Source of the DNA: Carya illinoinensis
Lineage: Eukaryota > Streptophyta > Magnoliopsida > Fagales > Juglandaceae
Length of the DNA stretch: 64,000 bases
Reading direction: 5' to 3'
NCBI RefSeq assembly: GCF_018687715.1
Contig: NC_056766.1
Location: 17,974,001-18,038,000, forward strand
Part shown: positions 44,388 to 56,489 of the stretch, in pieces
Position numbering within the stretch: position 1 is the stretch's first letter
Layout: every line of letters begins with the position of its first letter
Notes under the pieces: model-generated
What the model saw: only the letters and a program-made list of their open reading frames with translations
Database searches by the model: none
What the model was told of the DNA's origin: nothing
Program-made: the position numbers and the translations under genes

Positions 44388-44594
44388 ATGAGGATCTGCC
44401 GCCGCCTTCTTTTGAACATCTCATGGCAACTATGGATGAACGCCACGAAAGCTCAAGACTGGTATTCAAAGCAAAAGGATTATGACGATAAAAGAGATCC
44501 ATATGCAGTTTTCAATGTGTTAGATACAATGCTAAAGGATAGTTTTGAACGTTTGAAAACGATGAGGTTAGCTTTTGATAATTGTACTCTTTGA
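44388..44594 (+). pseudogene. Unrecognised short coding-like stretch
   Basis: Two overlapping frames look protein-like. One gives EDLPPPSFEHLMATMDERHE up to about 44480; the other continues with KDYDDKRDPYAVFNVLDTML and ERLKTMR. Together they look like one exon broken by a frameshift. I do not recognise the family. No link to the PPR remains downstream can be shown. Confidence 0.35.
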
Positions 44595-45109
44595 AACTGA
44601 AGGGGAAAAATTGAAGGCCCTATCAGTTTCTTTCAGCTTTCTCGAAAAAGAGTTTTAGATGAGTCTAGGACTGTTGCTAACTTTCGTGTTAATTTTACAC
44701 AGTCCAACAATTTCAACAGAAAACCATGGAGTTTGAAATTTGTTACAATAAAATCTGATAGACTTGTACTGAATCTGTTTTAGTTTGGGTGGCCGTTTGT
44801 GTCCCGATTTGTGTAATTCATCTTGTTTTTTTTTTTTTTTAATGCATTTTTTTCCTGCATTTTTTTAATTGCTTGTAGTAGTTGGGAGTACTGTTGATTA
44901 TGGTTGTTGAATCTTTTTTGGGTCAGATGGATCTTAAAAATGGTTACCATATATGTTGTGGAGGACTGCTTGTCAGATGTAGCAAAATAGCTCTGTGCAA
45001 TAAGTGCCTTTGATAATTTATGTTTGAAGCGTCTGAATATTCTTATTATTGTTGTTATATGGCACCCTGAGATTATAACATGTTTTCGTTTCTCACCTTA
45101 AACTATGCA
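44595..45109. other. Non-coding DNA before PPR pseudogene
   Basis: T-rich runs and no open frame of interest. Confidence 0.5.
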
Positions 45110-46075
45110 GGCAGAGCATATCATTGCCAGATGTAGGCTTTCAAGAATGCACTTTGGAAGTTAATTATGCTAAACATGTACATGTAATTCGGGATTTATG
45201 TTTAGTGGGTAAAGAGGGAGCAGCTCGATCTATGGGTTCGAAGAAAAATGATAAATAAATGTGTTGTTCCTGATGTATTTACACACAACTATCTTGTAAA
45301 TGGACTGTGTAAGACCAGTGACCTGGAGAGGGCTGATGGGCTTATTAGGGAGATGGTAGAAATGGGTCCCTCTCCCAACCTTGCGACATACTACACTTGC
45401 ATCAAGGGTTATTGTCTTAGTGATAACGTGGATAAAGTTCTCTATATTTTCTCTGTTATGGCTAATAGTGATATTAGGCCAAACAGAGTTACTTGTAACA
45501 TACTCGTACATGCATTGTGCAAGAAATGTCTTTTGGAGGAAGCATGGAAGCTTCTTGGGGAGATATTAGAGGAAGAAAAGGACAAGGAATCACCAGATTT
45601 GATTACCTCGACTATACTTATGGATTCTCATTTCAAGAATGGAGAGATGGTTCGGGCTCTTAGTCTTTGGGATGAGATGGTCCCAAAAAACATCCAAATA
45701 GACGTTGTTGCATATAATGTACTTATCCATGGATTTAATAGTGCCTGAGCCTCACGTATAGAACGTCATAATTGATTGTTATGGAAGACTGGGAGATCTT
45801 GGCAATGCATTCTTTATCAGAGATCAGATGTTGGCTTTTGGTGTTCTACCAAATGTATTTACTTTTAATGCACTGCTTCATGCTCATGTAAAAGGAGGGA
45901 ACCTTGCTAATGCGTATTCACTTAAAAACTTCTTTGTGGTCTTTATCCTGATGTTGTTACTCATAATATGTTGATAGGAGCTGCTTGTAACTTGGGCCAC
46001 ATGCATTTAGCAATTCAATTACATGATGAAATGCTGAGATGGGGATATGAACCTGATATCCCCGTCTACACTCGT
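45110..46075 (+). pseudogene. Pentatricopeptide repeat (PPR) protein fragment
   Basis: The frame 45248-45748 holds about four and a half P-type PPR motifs of 35 residues, with starts such as PDVFTHNYLVNGLCK, PNLATYYTCIKGYC, PNRVTCNILVHALCK and DVVAYNVLIHGF. PPR motifs bind organelle RNA. After the stop at 45746 further motifs follow in other frames (NVIIDCYGRLGDLGNAF, LPNVFTFNALLHAHVK, VVTHNMLIGAACNLG). There is no N-terminal targeting sequence and no complete frame, so this is a decayed fragment of a larger gene. Confidence 0.85.
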
Positions 46076-46633
46076 TTTTCCATTTTTACCTTTTGATCTG
46101 TTCAATAGAAAATGCTGTTCTTGCCCTAACATCAAACCTTTCAATGCTATATGCGGAAAGACACATTAATTACTAGGAGTTGTCCAACTTTCTTTACACA
46201 ATTATGAAGGCTTGAAGCTATACCTGTGTCCTAAATGCTATGCAACTTTGATCACTGATATTTCCTTTGCTTTTTTTCTTACGACTAAAATTGGAGTAAT
46301 CATAACTCAGGTACAAAGTCATGTAAAATTATTCATATAAATGTTTTCCCGACACATTTCACTTTGAAATCCGTAAGTATAAGTTATTTTCTTCTCTTCC
46401 TTTGTCAAGTAACAGATGTCAATTAATTCTCATGACAATTATATGCATGAATATCCATGGATCTAAGCGTTGTCTACTCTACTTCTTCCTGAAATCTATG
46501 GCATTTAATACTCATATAATTCTTGAAATTAGACATGCAGTAATTTCAACATTAATATACTCATGGAATACCTGAAATCAGAAATGCTTTTTCACTTCTT
46601 CTTATATCATAACCAAAGCACACAACAGTCTAT
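46076..46633. other. Non-coding DNA
   Basis: About 560 bp without gene or repeat signal. Confidence 0.5.
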
Positions 46634-47560
46634 CTATGGACTGTCACACGAGTTTATATAAACTTTCATTAAATTTGACTGATAGCAGTGCACAACCATT
46701 CCCAACTTCGGCTCCTCAACAATATTGGCCCCCTCAGTCTGGGGAATAGTATTTTGTACCCTGGACAGATTGTCATGTTTGGATTCAACAGTATCATGAG
46801 TAGAGGGCATAGACATACTTTCTCCAGTAAAGTCAGGTGTGGGATTTTGGGTTTCATCGACATGTATTGAACTTGCGGAATGTAAACCAATCGAAGAGTT
46901 AAGTGATGAGAGAAATGAGGGCAGCGGATTTCCCTGCAGTTTACACCCACAAAATGAATTAAATCAATTTCAAACATGGGTAAAAATAAGAGGACTACTT
47001 AACGAATGAATTTATCACCTAACTAGTCCATGTAGATGCCCTGGCTTCAATCCGCTCAAAAAATGGGGGCAACCATGCATTTGGCATTGGTGGATGGCAA
47101 CCATGCATATAGTTTTAGAAATCCGGATAAAATGGTATTGATATCACCTAAAATACAAAACATTAAAGATTATGAAACAAAGATGTACTAATATAGCCTC
47201 ACGTCATTCGATTGAGTTATTTGTTTCAGAATTACATGCGAAAGCAGAAAAATTAGTACATAGAAAACGAGCAACACAAAGTATAGACATTATTAGATAA
47301 ATCAAATGAACTTGATTAATATTCACTTCACCTGGGTTGGTAGATTGGTTGATGGATTTGTAGTAGGAGGCGTTGATCCAAATGGATAGAATGGTCTTGG
47401 TATCATTTGTGGAACAAAACCAGTCATTATAAAGTCACAAAAACTAAATTTTAACTTTCATCAATGAGTACCTGGGAGGGAGTATTTGTGGATGGATTTG
47501 TTGTTGGCTCTGCGGTAGAATGCTTGATAGGAGATGCATGGTCTACAGAATATTTTAGAG
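46634..47560 (-). pseudogene. FAR1-related (FRS-like) N-terminal fragment
   Basis: Minus-strand exon-like pieces: 47555-47472 ends STNTPSQ|gtactc, 47400-47334 ends STNLPTQ|gtgaag, and 46933-46634 begins after ctgcag and encodes HDTVESKHDNLSRV, then ANIVEEPKLGMVV. EEPKLGM is the short conserved string that precedes the FAR1 DNA-binding domain in FAR1/FHY3-related proteins, which derive from Mutator-like transposases. The frame ends at a TGA soon after and the zinc-finger domain itself is absent. Identification rests on this one motif plus the Ser/Thr/Pro-rich N-terminus, so it is tentative. Confidence 0.5.
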
Positions 47561-48732
47561 TATTAAAAATCATCTTATATAAATTTATTCCAAGGCAATA
47601 AAATAATTACAAATAATAATAAAGCTGGTGACTTTTTCTCTATTTATCAAATTGCACTAAATCATCCCTCCTTGGTTGTAATTATGAATAAGATATATTA
47701 AAAAAATATATCTTTATCCAAATTGTGTAAACCCGGAAGAAAAATGCTATTGTGCTTCGAAAATGTTCTTAAAATATATTTCATTTACATAAAAAATTAA
47801 GAAAGTTGATGAATTAAATGACATGCCTATACCCTCAAAAGAATTCTGGTACCTCAAGCATGCACATCAATCACGTAGCATTTAATTTACTTGTTAACAC
47901 TCAACTATGTTCGTATTTTAAATTCAATATAATGCACATCCATATAAGATTATATACTTGTGAAGTCACTTTATTTACTCAAAGAATCCTCAAACCATTT
48001 TACATTAGACATAGTTTTGCAGATAAAACTACTAATTTTCAAAGGAAAATTTATAAAGAGCTAATGTTGTAGATTGCCCTAGTCTGCTAGAACTTCTGAC
48101 CTACTCAAGTCCAACCAATAGGGTTACAATGGGGTGTGGATTGGCTGTCAAGTACTTTGTGGGATCATGCTATGTCCAAACTTGGTTCAAACATGGCCTA
48201 TTCTAGCAATCCACCAGAACTAGTAGCTATATGTGAAGGATAACCTAATAGACATTTCTTATCAGTTCTAGTTTTATTAATTTCTAAATACTTTTAACTG
48301 TATGTCATCTTGCAGATCATTCCACCTACTGATCTTTTGGATCCTCTTCAAGAATGTCATGTCACTCAGTTTACATCCTCAAGCTAATTTTGTATCGATC
48401 TAAACATTGCCTAGCGTAACTCCACCACATGAAAATCAAACCACCACAGAATAGAAGTTAAATAGGCAGTATCAATTAAAATAAATCAATTACCGAGTAA
48501 AAGAGCGATTTACATTCACACCATTCAATTACCAAAAAACATTGACCAAATTCGATGAAAAAAAAACTCAACTGTTTATTCCAAACACAACTCTAGTTAT
48601 ATTATACTTTACTCGCCTCAAAGTTGAAAAGGAAAAAATTAGTGACTTTAACCCAGGTAGCCTAATCTCTGATCAACAATATATGCTTTTTAAGTAAAAA
48701 GCGGATAAAGCAGCTGGACCTTACCTATTTGA
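47561..48732. other. AT-rich non-coding DNA
   Basis: About 1.2 kb, nothing recognised. It could be intron or promoter of the FRS-like remnant. Confidence 0.5.
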
Positions 48733-48945
48733 ACGGTTGGGTTTGGATGTTGGGTTAAGTTGAGTTGAGCTGAATAAAATATTATTAGAATATTAGTTTT
48801 AAATATTATGAGTGTGTTAGGATTTGAAAAATTAAATTTTTTTATTATATTTTATATAGAAATTTGAAAAAGTGTATGGGGATTTGAAAAATGTGTAATG
48901 ATGAGATGAAGTGAATTGATGAGGGTTTGGGATCCAAACAAGTCA
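48733..48945. mobile_element. MITE, same family as 32790-32985
   Basis: The ends GGGTTTGGATGTTGGG and TTTGGGATCCAAAC are imperfect inverted repeats. The inside has GGATTTGAAAAATTAAATT and GTGTAATGATGAGATG, shared with the MITE in the Gypsy protease. This is an abundant type of small Tourist-like element. Confidence 0.75.
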
Positions 48946-51900
48946 TAATCAGAGCTAAGAGGCTCCCCTTTATTCTTCGATAAGCAGGAGCAGATGGACA
49001 ATACGAGAGTTTCGCCATAGTGAAGTCTGCTCTCCGATCCTGTATAACAGCCTGCTAGAAATTCAATGCTAGAATTTCTATAGACTTTAAGAACCTCGTG
49101 AAAACTTCGTAAGTTTTCACGAATTGACTAATCGTAAAGGTTTTAGTCTATCAACATAGTTAGTGTTATCACTCACTATGGTGCCAAGAATGCGATTGTA
49201 ATTGTTTGAGGTAGTTTGGAGTGTCAGAATATGTTATGGTTTGTACCACTAAACTCAGTTGAATATTTAGGATTTTATGGCACAATAACTCATTTTCATA
49301 ATTTCGGACGAAACGCCTATTTGAAACTGTAAAATTATTTTTAGGGGCACTTTGGTGTTGAGTTTTGGTAAACGATTTTCACTGTAGGTTAATATGAATA
49401 TTTAGAATTTTTCAATACTAAGTTTATTATGCTTTTTTTCGAAGCGAATAGCAACCTCAATTAGCATACTAAGTGCAGTACTTTCAAAATCAGAGTGTGG
49501 ATTGTCCAAATTATGTTAGAGAAATTTTATTTAGATACTTGATACTTGGAAAGATCTTAGCCACACATAGTGAATAGTATTAGACACTTGGCACAAAGAA
49601 AAATCATTAGATGGATTTGTGAAGGAAATCAATGTGTGAGATTATGTCACCTAAGAAAACTTTTTTTTCATTTGATCAACCAAATTAAGCCAGATCAAAG
49701 AGGGTTTCAACCCTAGTGAAATATTAAATGGTTGGAATCCAATTGAAATCCCAAAATCTTAGTTGAAACCAAAATCCTAAACAGTCTCCCCAAACCCTAA
49801 AGTTGGCCTTCAAACCCTCTTTGATCCAATTTCTAGTATTGTGTTTAATCACTTGATTAAATCACTTCCACATGCTATTAATTTCTTAAATTCTTATTAT
49901 GACACCATTATCCAACCTTTTAAATCTTGAAAATTTGATTGGGCTAAGAAAATATGGATTTGGGCTTGATAGCATCTCAAACCCCAACCAGACCCCCTTT
50001 AAACCCCAAATTGAAGCCCACTTGGTTGAGGCCCACCAAGGCCCACGAATTTGGCCACCTTAGCAAAGTTTCTTGAAGAAGTTTCCTCCCCCACATGGCA
50101 GACCATACACTACCCTTGGCTACACCCAATAGTACCTTGAGGTGATAAGAAACCCACATCATCAACCTTCATACCTCACAGCTTCTATAGACAGTCATTT
50201 TCCCTCACTATTATTCACTTTATGTCACATAGCCACCTTCAATCAAGGGTCATTCAAGCCATATCTTTCCCCTCCAGAAGTCTAGAGTCATGCAAGACAC
50301 ACTTATTTCCCTTTAGTCACTTCTTCACCTCGTTCTAAGAGAGAAACCTAAAAGAGCTCTCTCGGGCAGATTTCTAGGTCTTTTTGTGTGGAAAGTTTCG
50401 ACCATTTGTAAGTATTTTCACACGATTACTCCTTCATAAAAGTTGTTCATATTTGAGTATAGTTTCCATATATATATTACTGATATCCATGGTCATTTGG
50501 TTAGTCAAAAGTATTTTTTAACCATGGAAAGGTCATTCTATGCGTGAAACTGGAGAGCATGTTATGTTTTGAAAATTTTGACCAAGCTAATGGACATATC
50601 TTGATTTGAAACTTTTATGGAGTATTGTTAGCATGTGTTTAAGAGTTTTCATTGAAGTTTTGTTGCATGAATAAAGCTTTTGATGATAGATTTCTTAGAT
50701 CTAGAAACTTGAAAAAGGGAAGTAAAAAAACAGTTTTTTATTTGGAGAAAGTTTGAATATTTCGTGGTTTGATCTTACTCTAAAGGCTATGATATTTTTA
50801 TATGATGATCCTAAGTATATTATTTTCATGTTAGGATGTTATTTTGAAGATATTTAGTATTATTTTCAAAGATATGATTTTTCTGTGCAAGAGGATTTTG
50901 GATAGGCCTAAGATTTGATGTTTTTGGATTAGATTCATGTTTTATTGATTTTTAGCCATGTGATTTTAATTTTGATGGTTTTATATTCTTTAGGACACAT
51001 TTTTAAACCATGTGATGCTTTATTTCGAAGATCTCACATTCTTAAACCATTGATCAAGAGATTTATCAAAACTGATTGAGGAAAAAGTTTCTGTTTTTGA
51101 ACTAAGTGTAAAACCAAAAACTCCAAGTGTTATTTTGTGATTTTGGTGACTTTAGTTTGATTATTTAATGCATGGTTGATCTTAGGATGATTTTATGAAT
51201 ATGTTAGAAGTAAGATTTGATTTTTTTGGAATTCTTGGAGATGTTTTAATTTAGGGTCAAAACTTGTAATTCAAGTGTTTGGATCTTTTTACAAAAACGT
51301 TTCGTGTTGATTATTAGCTTTTTCTAAATGAATTTTTTAAGTATGGTTTTAAACTTAGGATAGGAAGTTTCTTGTTGTAAAATTTTGGTTTAAACATGAG
51401 TTTTGAAGTTGGAAGGAATTGCAACAAAAATCAAGAGAAATGACTGGATGTTTCAGCCATAGTGTATTTTTCATAGTTGTGATTTGTTTTAAATTTTTCT
51501 GAGTAGATATTTGAGTTTAGGACAAAATTTTCATGAGGAATGTAAATTTTAAAAAGTTTTGGAATTAGTATGTGAAATTCTTAAGTTAGGCGTAAAATGG
51601 TTATTTTCCCACATGTAGAGGGTAAAATGGTAATTTTACTCTAAGTTGTCTCTTTTACACATTTATAATTGTTAGTAATTAAATTTCTAATTTTTAAAAT
51701 ATTTTCTTATAGTTCCTCATGTTTCGCATTTTATTTTCATAAAACGCGACAAACGAGATAAGTTAGCTTCTAACTTAATATCAGTTTACTCTGTATGTAT
51801 GATGGGTAAGAGAACTACAATTTATGTATGTATGTTATCATATATATCATATCATGTCACATCATTACATGTTTATCTGTTATGCATGATTTATTCTGTC

Positions 51901-52254
51901 ATGAATATTTATCTGTTACACAATCTATTCTGTTACATATTGCTATATGTTATAAGTATTCCATGTTAAATATGTCATATGTTACATGTATGTCATATCA
52001 TATAATATTCATCATTGCAAATATGTCATCTTAAGTAAAGAAGTCATATCACGTTCATGTTAAGTTATTCATATCAATCACAACCCTAAGTGTTAGGATG
52101 GGGTAATATCCTAGTTAAACTCTTTTGTTCATGTTGGAGTGTCTAAATAGGTGTAAAATTCTCTGGGTTGACGAAGCACAGTCAACAGATTGCAAATGGG
52201 GCCTAATTAGCTTGTCACCAGAGCGCGACAAGCACTAACGCCGATGGAGCCATA

Positions 52255-52440
52255 TTTTATTTTACGTGTATTTATAGCAAGCGTGCACAAGCAATTCATG
52301 GGGCCACAACAATTGTGGAGCATGAAGTATAGGGCCACAACAACTTGTAGAGCATATACTACGTGAGACATAATAATTGTGACACAAAAAATACGTGGGG
52401 CCATAACAACTGTGGAGTACATATTAACACACTCATAGTT
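52255..52440. repeat. Tandem array, about 45-bp unit
   Basis: The strings ggggccacaacaattgtgg and gagcat(g/a) recur four times with changes. It lies inside the 5.1-kb LTR. Confidence 0.8.
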
Positions 52441-52599
52441 GGTATAGATACCTATGTTGTGATGCAGTAATCAGCAGAGACACACAGCTTAAGGGGACCC
52501 ATGTAACACTCATATGGTCATATTATTAATTAAGTCTATTAAACAAGATTCCAAGTTTATGTTAAGAAGTTAAAAATAAGCAATATGTTATAGTCAAGG

Positions 52600-52760
52600 A
52601 TAATACATTCTGCCTGGTACTGTGGTCAAGACTATGTGCTGCCAAGTACTATGATGAAGGAGTATAATCTATCATACTACAAAAGGATGATACGCGCTGC
52701 CTTGTACTGCGTTCAAGGCTATCCGCTGCCTCCTACTACGGTGAAGGAGTGTAATCTGCT
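52600..52760. repeat. Degenerate direct repeat
   Basis: gctgcc(a/t)(a/t)gtact and ggtgaaggagt(a/g)taatct recur twice. It lies inside the 5.1-kb LTR. Confidence 0.65.
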
Positions 52761-53520
52761 GTCATGTTATGTTTAAGTTCACGTTCATGTTATATTATGT
52801 CCATGTTCATGTTAACTTTCAAGTTCATGTTCATATCATGTTATGTTTATGTTTATGTTATATTCAAGTTCACGTTCATGTTATGTTATGTCTCTGTTCA
52901 TATTAAGTTTCAAGTTCATGTTCATATCCTGTCATGTTCATATTTACATTAAGTTTCAAGTTCATGTTCATATCCTGTTATGTTCAAACTCACGTTCATG
53001 TTATGTTATGTTCATGTTCAAGTTAAGTTTCAAGTTCATGTTCATATCATGTTATGTTCACATTTATGTTATGTTCAAACTCATGTTTATGTTATGTTAT
53101 GTTCATATTCCCGTTATGTTTCAAGTTCATGTCATGTTATGTTCACGTACATGTTATGTTCAAGTTCACGTCCATGTTATGTTATGTTCATGTTCACATT
53201 ATATCTCAAGTTCACGTTTATGTCATGTTATGTTCAAGTTCACGTCCATGTTATGTTATGTTCATGTTCACATTATATATCAAGTTCACGTTTATGTCAT
53301 GTTATATTCAAGTTTATGTTAAGTTCAAGTTCATGTTTATGTTATGTATGTTAATGTTTATGCTATGCTTTCAAGTCCATGTTATGTTTCAAGTTTATGT
53401 TCTTGTTATGTTGCTAGTCCATGTTATGTTTTAAGTTCAAGTTCATGTCATGTCAAGTCAAGTTCGGTTCATGTTTCAGCTCAGGTTATGTCAGTTATAC
53501 CATACTATATATCAAGTTAT
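52760..53520. repeat. Minisatellite of CATGTTATGTTCA-type units
   Basis: About 760 bp of irregular repeats of catgtt, atgttatgttcatgttca and caagttcatgttcat. All three plus-strand frames stay open for long stretches and encode Cys/Tyr/Val/His-rich repetitive peptides, an artefact of the repeat. Confidence 0.9.
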
Positions 53521-54148
53521 GTTATATTACACGACTTTAATTATGCATTCATACTTTTACTACCATGCATGCATTATTAACCTGCGTGAGAGTTTCTGTT
53601 AACTTATTGAGATTTATAATCAAATCTCACCGTGGTAGTCCCAACTACCATTCCCCCGAATGGTAGGTGATGTGTCAGGATCAGAGCAGAGAGCAGACAT
53701 TGGTAGACTGGAGAAGGTTGACTAGAAGCCGCAGACATGACGCGAAGCTTACAGCTTTCATAGGTAATTTTTGGACAATATTCTGGCCTCGTTAGTCGAG
53801 TTACACGAGTTACTCGATGAACTTGCTTAATAGTATATTTTTGGTAATATAAATATGGAGTCTGGTCTCCCATGTTTTTAAGATTAAAGCCTTCTGAGAC
53901 TCGTACTGAAATTATGGATGTTTATTTTGTTAAGTATGCTTGGATTACAATTTAACTATTTAGGATATTATAAGTTTGGCGCATAGTATTGCCTAAAAAA
54001 ATTATCTACTGTGAATATTGCATAATGCTAGATGCACAATAGGAATATTGCATCTTATATGTTATGAACAGGGGCAGCTAATCTTGTGTTGTATATCCCG
54101 ATGCTTCAAATGTCTGTTCGATCCCAAGTGAAAACTTGGGGCGTCACA

Positions 54149-54312
54149 TCCTGACCGTTTGCAATCTTCTCAACTCCATCGTTTACGGTAGTCGTAGGGA
54201 AGTGTTCAGGCAAAGGAGTTGGTCCTGCAGAGGAGGTGGTCGTGCAGAGGAGCCGGTCGTGCGGAGGAGCTGATCGCGAGGAGGAGCTAGTTGGAGAGGA
54301 GCTGGACGCCAC
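54149..54312 (-). pseudogene. First-exon-like frame cut by the 5.1-kb LTR
   Basis: An ATG at 54312 opens a Ser/Pro-rich frame (MASSSSPTSSSSRSAPP) that runs into the LTR. Across the target duplication the frame stays open on the far side (49038 down to about 48950). This could be the start of the gene whose remains lie at 46.6-47.6 kb, but that is an inference. It could also be chance. Confidence 0.35.
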
Positions 54313-54459
54313 GGATGGGAGAGAAAAATGGCAAAAGCGTGGGCAAGAAGATTTTTCTTCTTATTTCATTTCCCTAGTTTTGTTTTTTGTTTTTGTCTCT
54401 TTTAAATAATTTAGCCTGCCACGTCAGCAATGGTGCACAAATTCATCCACCATCCGCTT

Positions 54460-55080
54460 GCCTATAGAAGAATTGTATTAGAAAATTCTAGCCATGCGCA
54501 ACTTCCTAAAAAATTAACACGGCAAAAAATTATTCATACTTGACTAAACCCTCGGCCAACAGTATTGACCGAATACTATGTGAGAAGTCAAGAAAACAAA
54601 GGATCTGAAAAGAAAGAGAGAGAAAAAACAAAAAAACCATTGAACCTAGAATATTGAGATTCTAATAAAGCTTAATATATGAATTGAAATAAAGTAAAAA
54701 TATTTTCATCAATCAATTTCCACCCTAAGCTTTATCCAAGGTTTAGTTCTTAATGGGAGAACTCAAAAAGTACAAAAATAAAAATGATTTTCTCCTTTAT
54801 TCAGATCTGTCTCTTGTGCCTCTCATCTCCCTTCATTTCGTGTTAATGATATGCTTATATAGGGTAGGAAAGAAACCCTAATGTCTTCATGATTTCCACA
54901 TAAAAAATATCTAAATTTTAGGACTTATTTTGGCAGCTATGTATGTGTTTCAAGAGTTTGAAATTAAAAATCCTTATTAGAGACTAATTTATATCCCTTT
55001 AATATTTCTTTCCAACACATCAAGAATCACATCAATCCAATATGTGAGTTGAAAATTACAATCAAAATACTAAAGTATGT
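54460..55080. repeat. CNGC upstream block, copy D (orphan)
   Basis: Alignable with 40500-41110 along its length, with shared agccatgcgcaacttcc, ttgaccgaatact and gttcagatct-like strings. No CNGC exon is found beside it. Confidence 0.75.
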
Positions 55081-56129
55081 CTAGGTTGTCTACTAGCAAA
55101 TTTCGGACTTGGACTTATTGTAGTTTTCTTTTGTATTTTTTTTTAATCCAAATTGCTTTCAAATCTCATGAAAGTCCTCATTTGAATTTGACTGGGCATT
55201 ACTTGCTCTTTTATAAATTCTGAAATTAAACATAAAAATTTGCTTAAGAATATTACAAAGCAAATAGAAACTCAATTCAAGAATACACGTTAATTTATAT
55301 AATTTCTATTCATATTTTAGTATTTTAATCCAATAATAAGGCATTTAGAGTGCACTTTCGTACACACATCAATCAAGTATGCCTAAATCGAGAAGTCAAG
55401 TCAAGGACGAGCTGAAGCCCCTATCACCTAAGGCTCCCTCAAGCTTGTACAAAGGAATAACTTATTTAGAACTCGTTTGAGCCCCTAAAATCATCAATCT
55501 AAGGTATGTTCCCTCTCCTTAACACTTCTAGACAATTTAACTTTCTCTATATGAAGGTTTCACTCCTAAATTCTCCAACACCCAACACCAATGAACTGTA
55601 CACAAAACTCTCTCATGCACGTCGAGATGCACTCGATTTAACCCTAATCCCAAGTGAACTCTCTCCCTTTAGTTTATGCTAGTATGCCATGATATGCTTA
55701 TGCATTTAATATATATTGTGAAGGAAAAGAGTAATTACCTAGAACAATTTAGAAACACCCAAGGAGTGTAGAGGAGGAGAGAGTTAGGTTTTGAACCCTA
55801 CTTTCGTGCAACTTGAGGGTTGCTTGAAGGGCAGCTCCAACGAACTTTGGTAAATAAGTGAATGTGGTTAGAAAATATGATGTCATGATAGTACTGTGGT
55901 GGTGGTTGATTGTGTGCGCTACATGGGACATGTGCATATTGGATGCGACTGCTTAACCCGATGCACGTGTACGAGCAAGTGTGGTCCATCCAATTTGGGA
56001 GAGCACTTTCACCTTCTAGTCGAATCTTTTGGCTTGGACCTTCTCAATTATATTTGCAAAATTCCCTTTTGGATCAAGTCAAATGAACCGGGAGCCCCAA
56101 CTATTTAGGATTAAAAGTGCCTTTTTAAG
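55081..56129. other. Non-coding DNA
   Basis: About 1 kb with no recognised gene or repeat ends. Confidence 0.5.
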
Positions 56130-56480
56130 GCTGAGATGGACATAGGATAGCTATCACAAGGGAGTGTTGTGTGTTTTTACTAAAATGAACGTTGGACTTC
56201 TCTTATTAGTGATTTTACCCAACTGAGTCTCATATTTGGTGAGCACAGATGAAATAGCTTCCACTACTTTGTTGGTGGCATGAGAACAAATGATTAGATC
56301 ATTAGCAAAGATTAGATGGGTGACTAGAGTTGAATCCATGCTAATTTTGACTCCCTTCATGTTCCTTTGTTGCTCTTTCTTAAAAAGGTCTAGAAAACAA
56401 TTGAGAGCCAATAATGAAGGGGAAAGGGGATCACCTTACCTCAGTACTTGTAAAAGATCGTCATTGCATAAGAAGCTTTT
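56130..56480 (-). pseudogene. LINE reverse transcriptase fragment
   Basis: On the minus strand GDPLSP near 56430 is followed by ALNCFLDLFKKEQQRN, MKGVKISMDSTLVTHLIFANDL and SSVLTKYETQLGKITNKRS. GDPLSP and (F/Y)ADD (here FAND, second Asp kept) are LINE polymerase landmarks. Only about 110 codons remain. Confidence 0.8.
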
Positions 56481-56489
56481 GATGGTAGC

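Larger units (their letters stand above)
49043..54148. mobile_element. 5.1-kb solo LTR, TSD TCCTG
   Basis: TCCTG occurs at 49038-49042 and 54149-54153. The enclosed 5,106 bp starts TATAACAGCC and ends GGGGCGTCACA, whose complement is TGTGACGCCCC, so the first base pair reads TA where TG is normal (a G to A change). No gag or pol is found inside. It includes several tandem arrays near its right end. Length and ends fit a long Gypsy-type LTR, such as those of Ogre or Retand relatives. The orientation is not certain. Confidence 0.75.

Noticed and set aside
52843..53434. Long overlapping open frames rich in Cys, Tyr, Val and His
   Set aside because: They come from a CATGTTATGTTCA-type minisatellite that is open in all plus-strand frames; no protein family or start context supports them.
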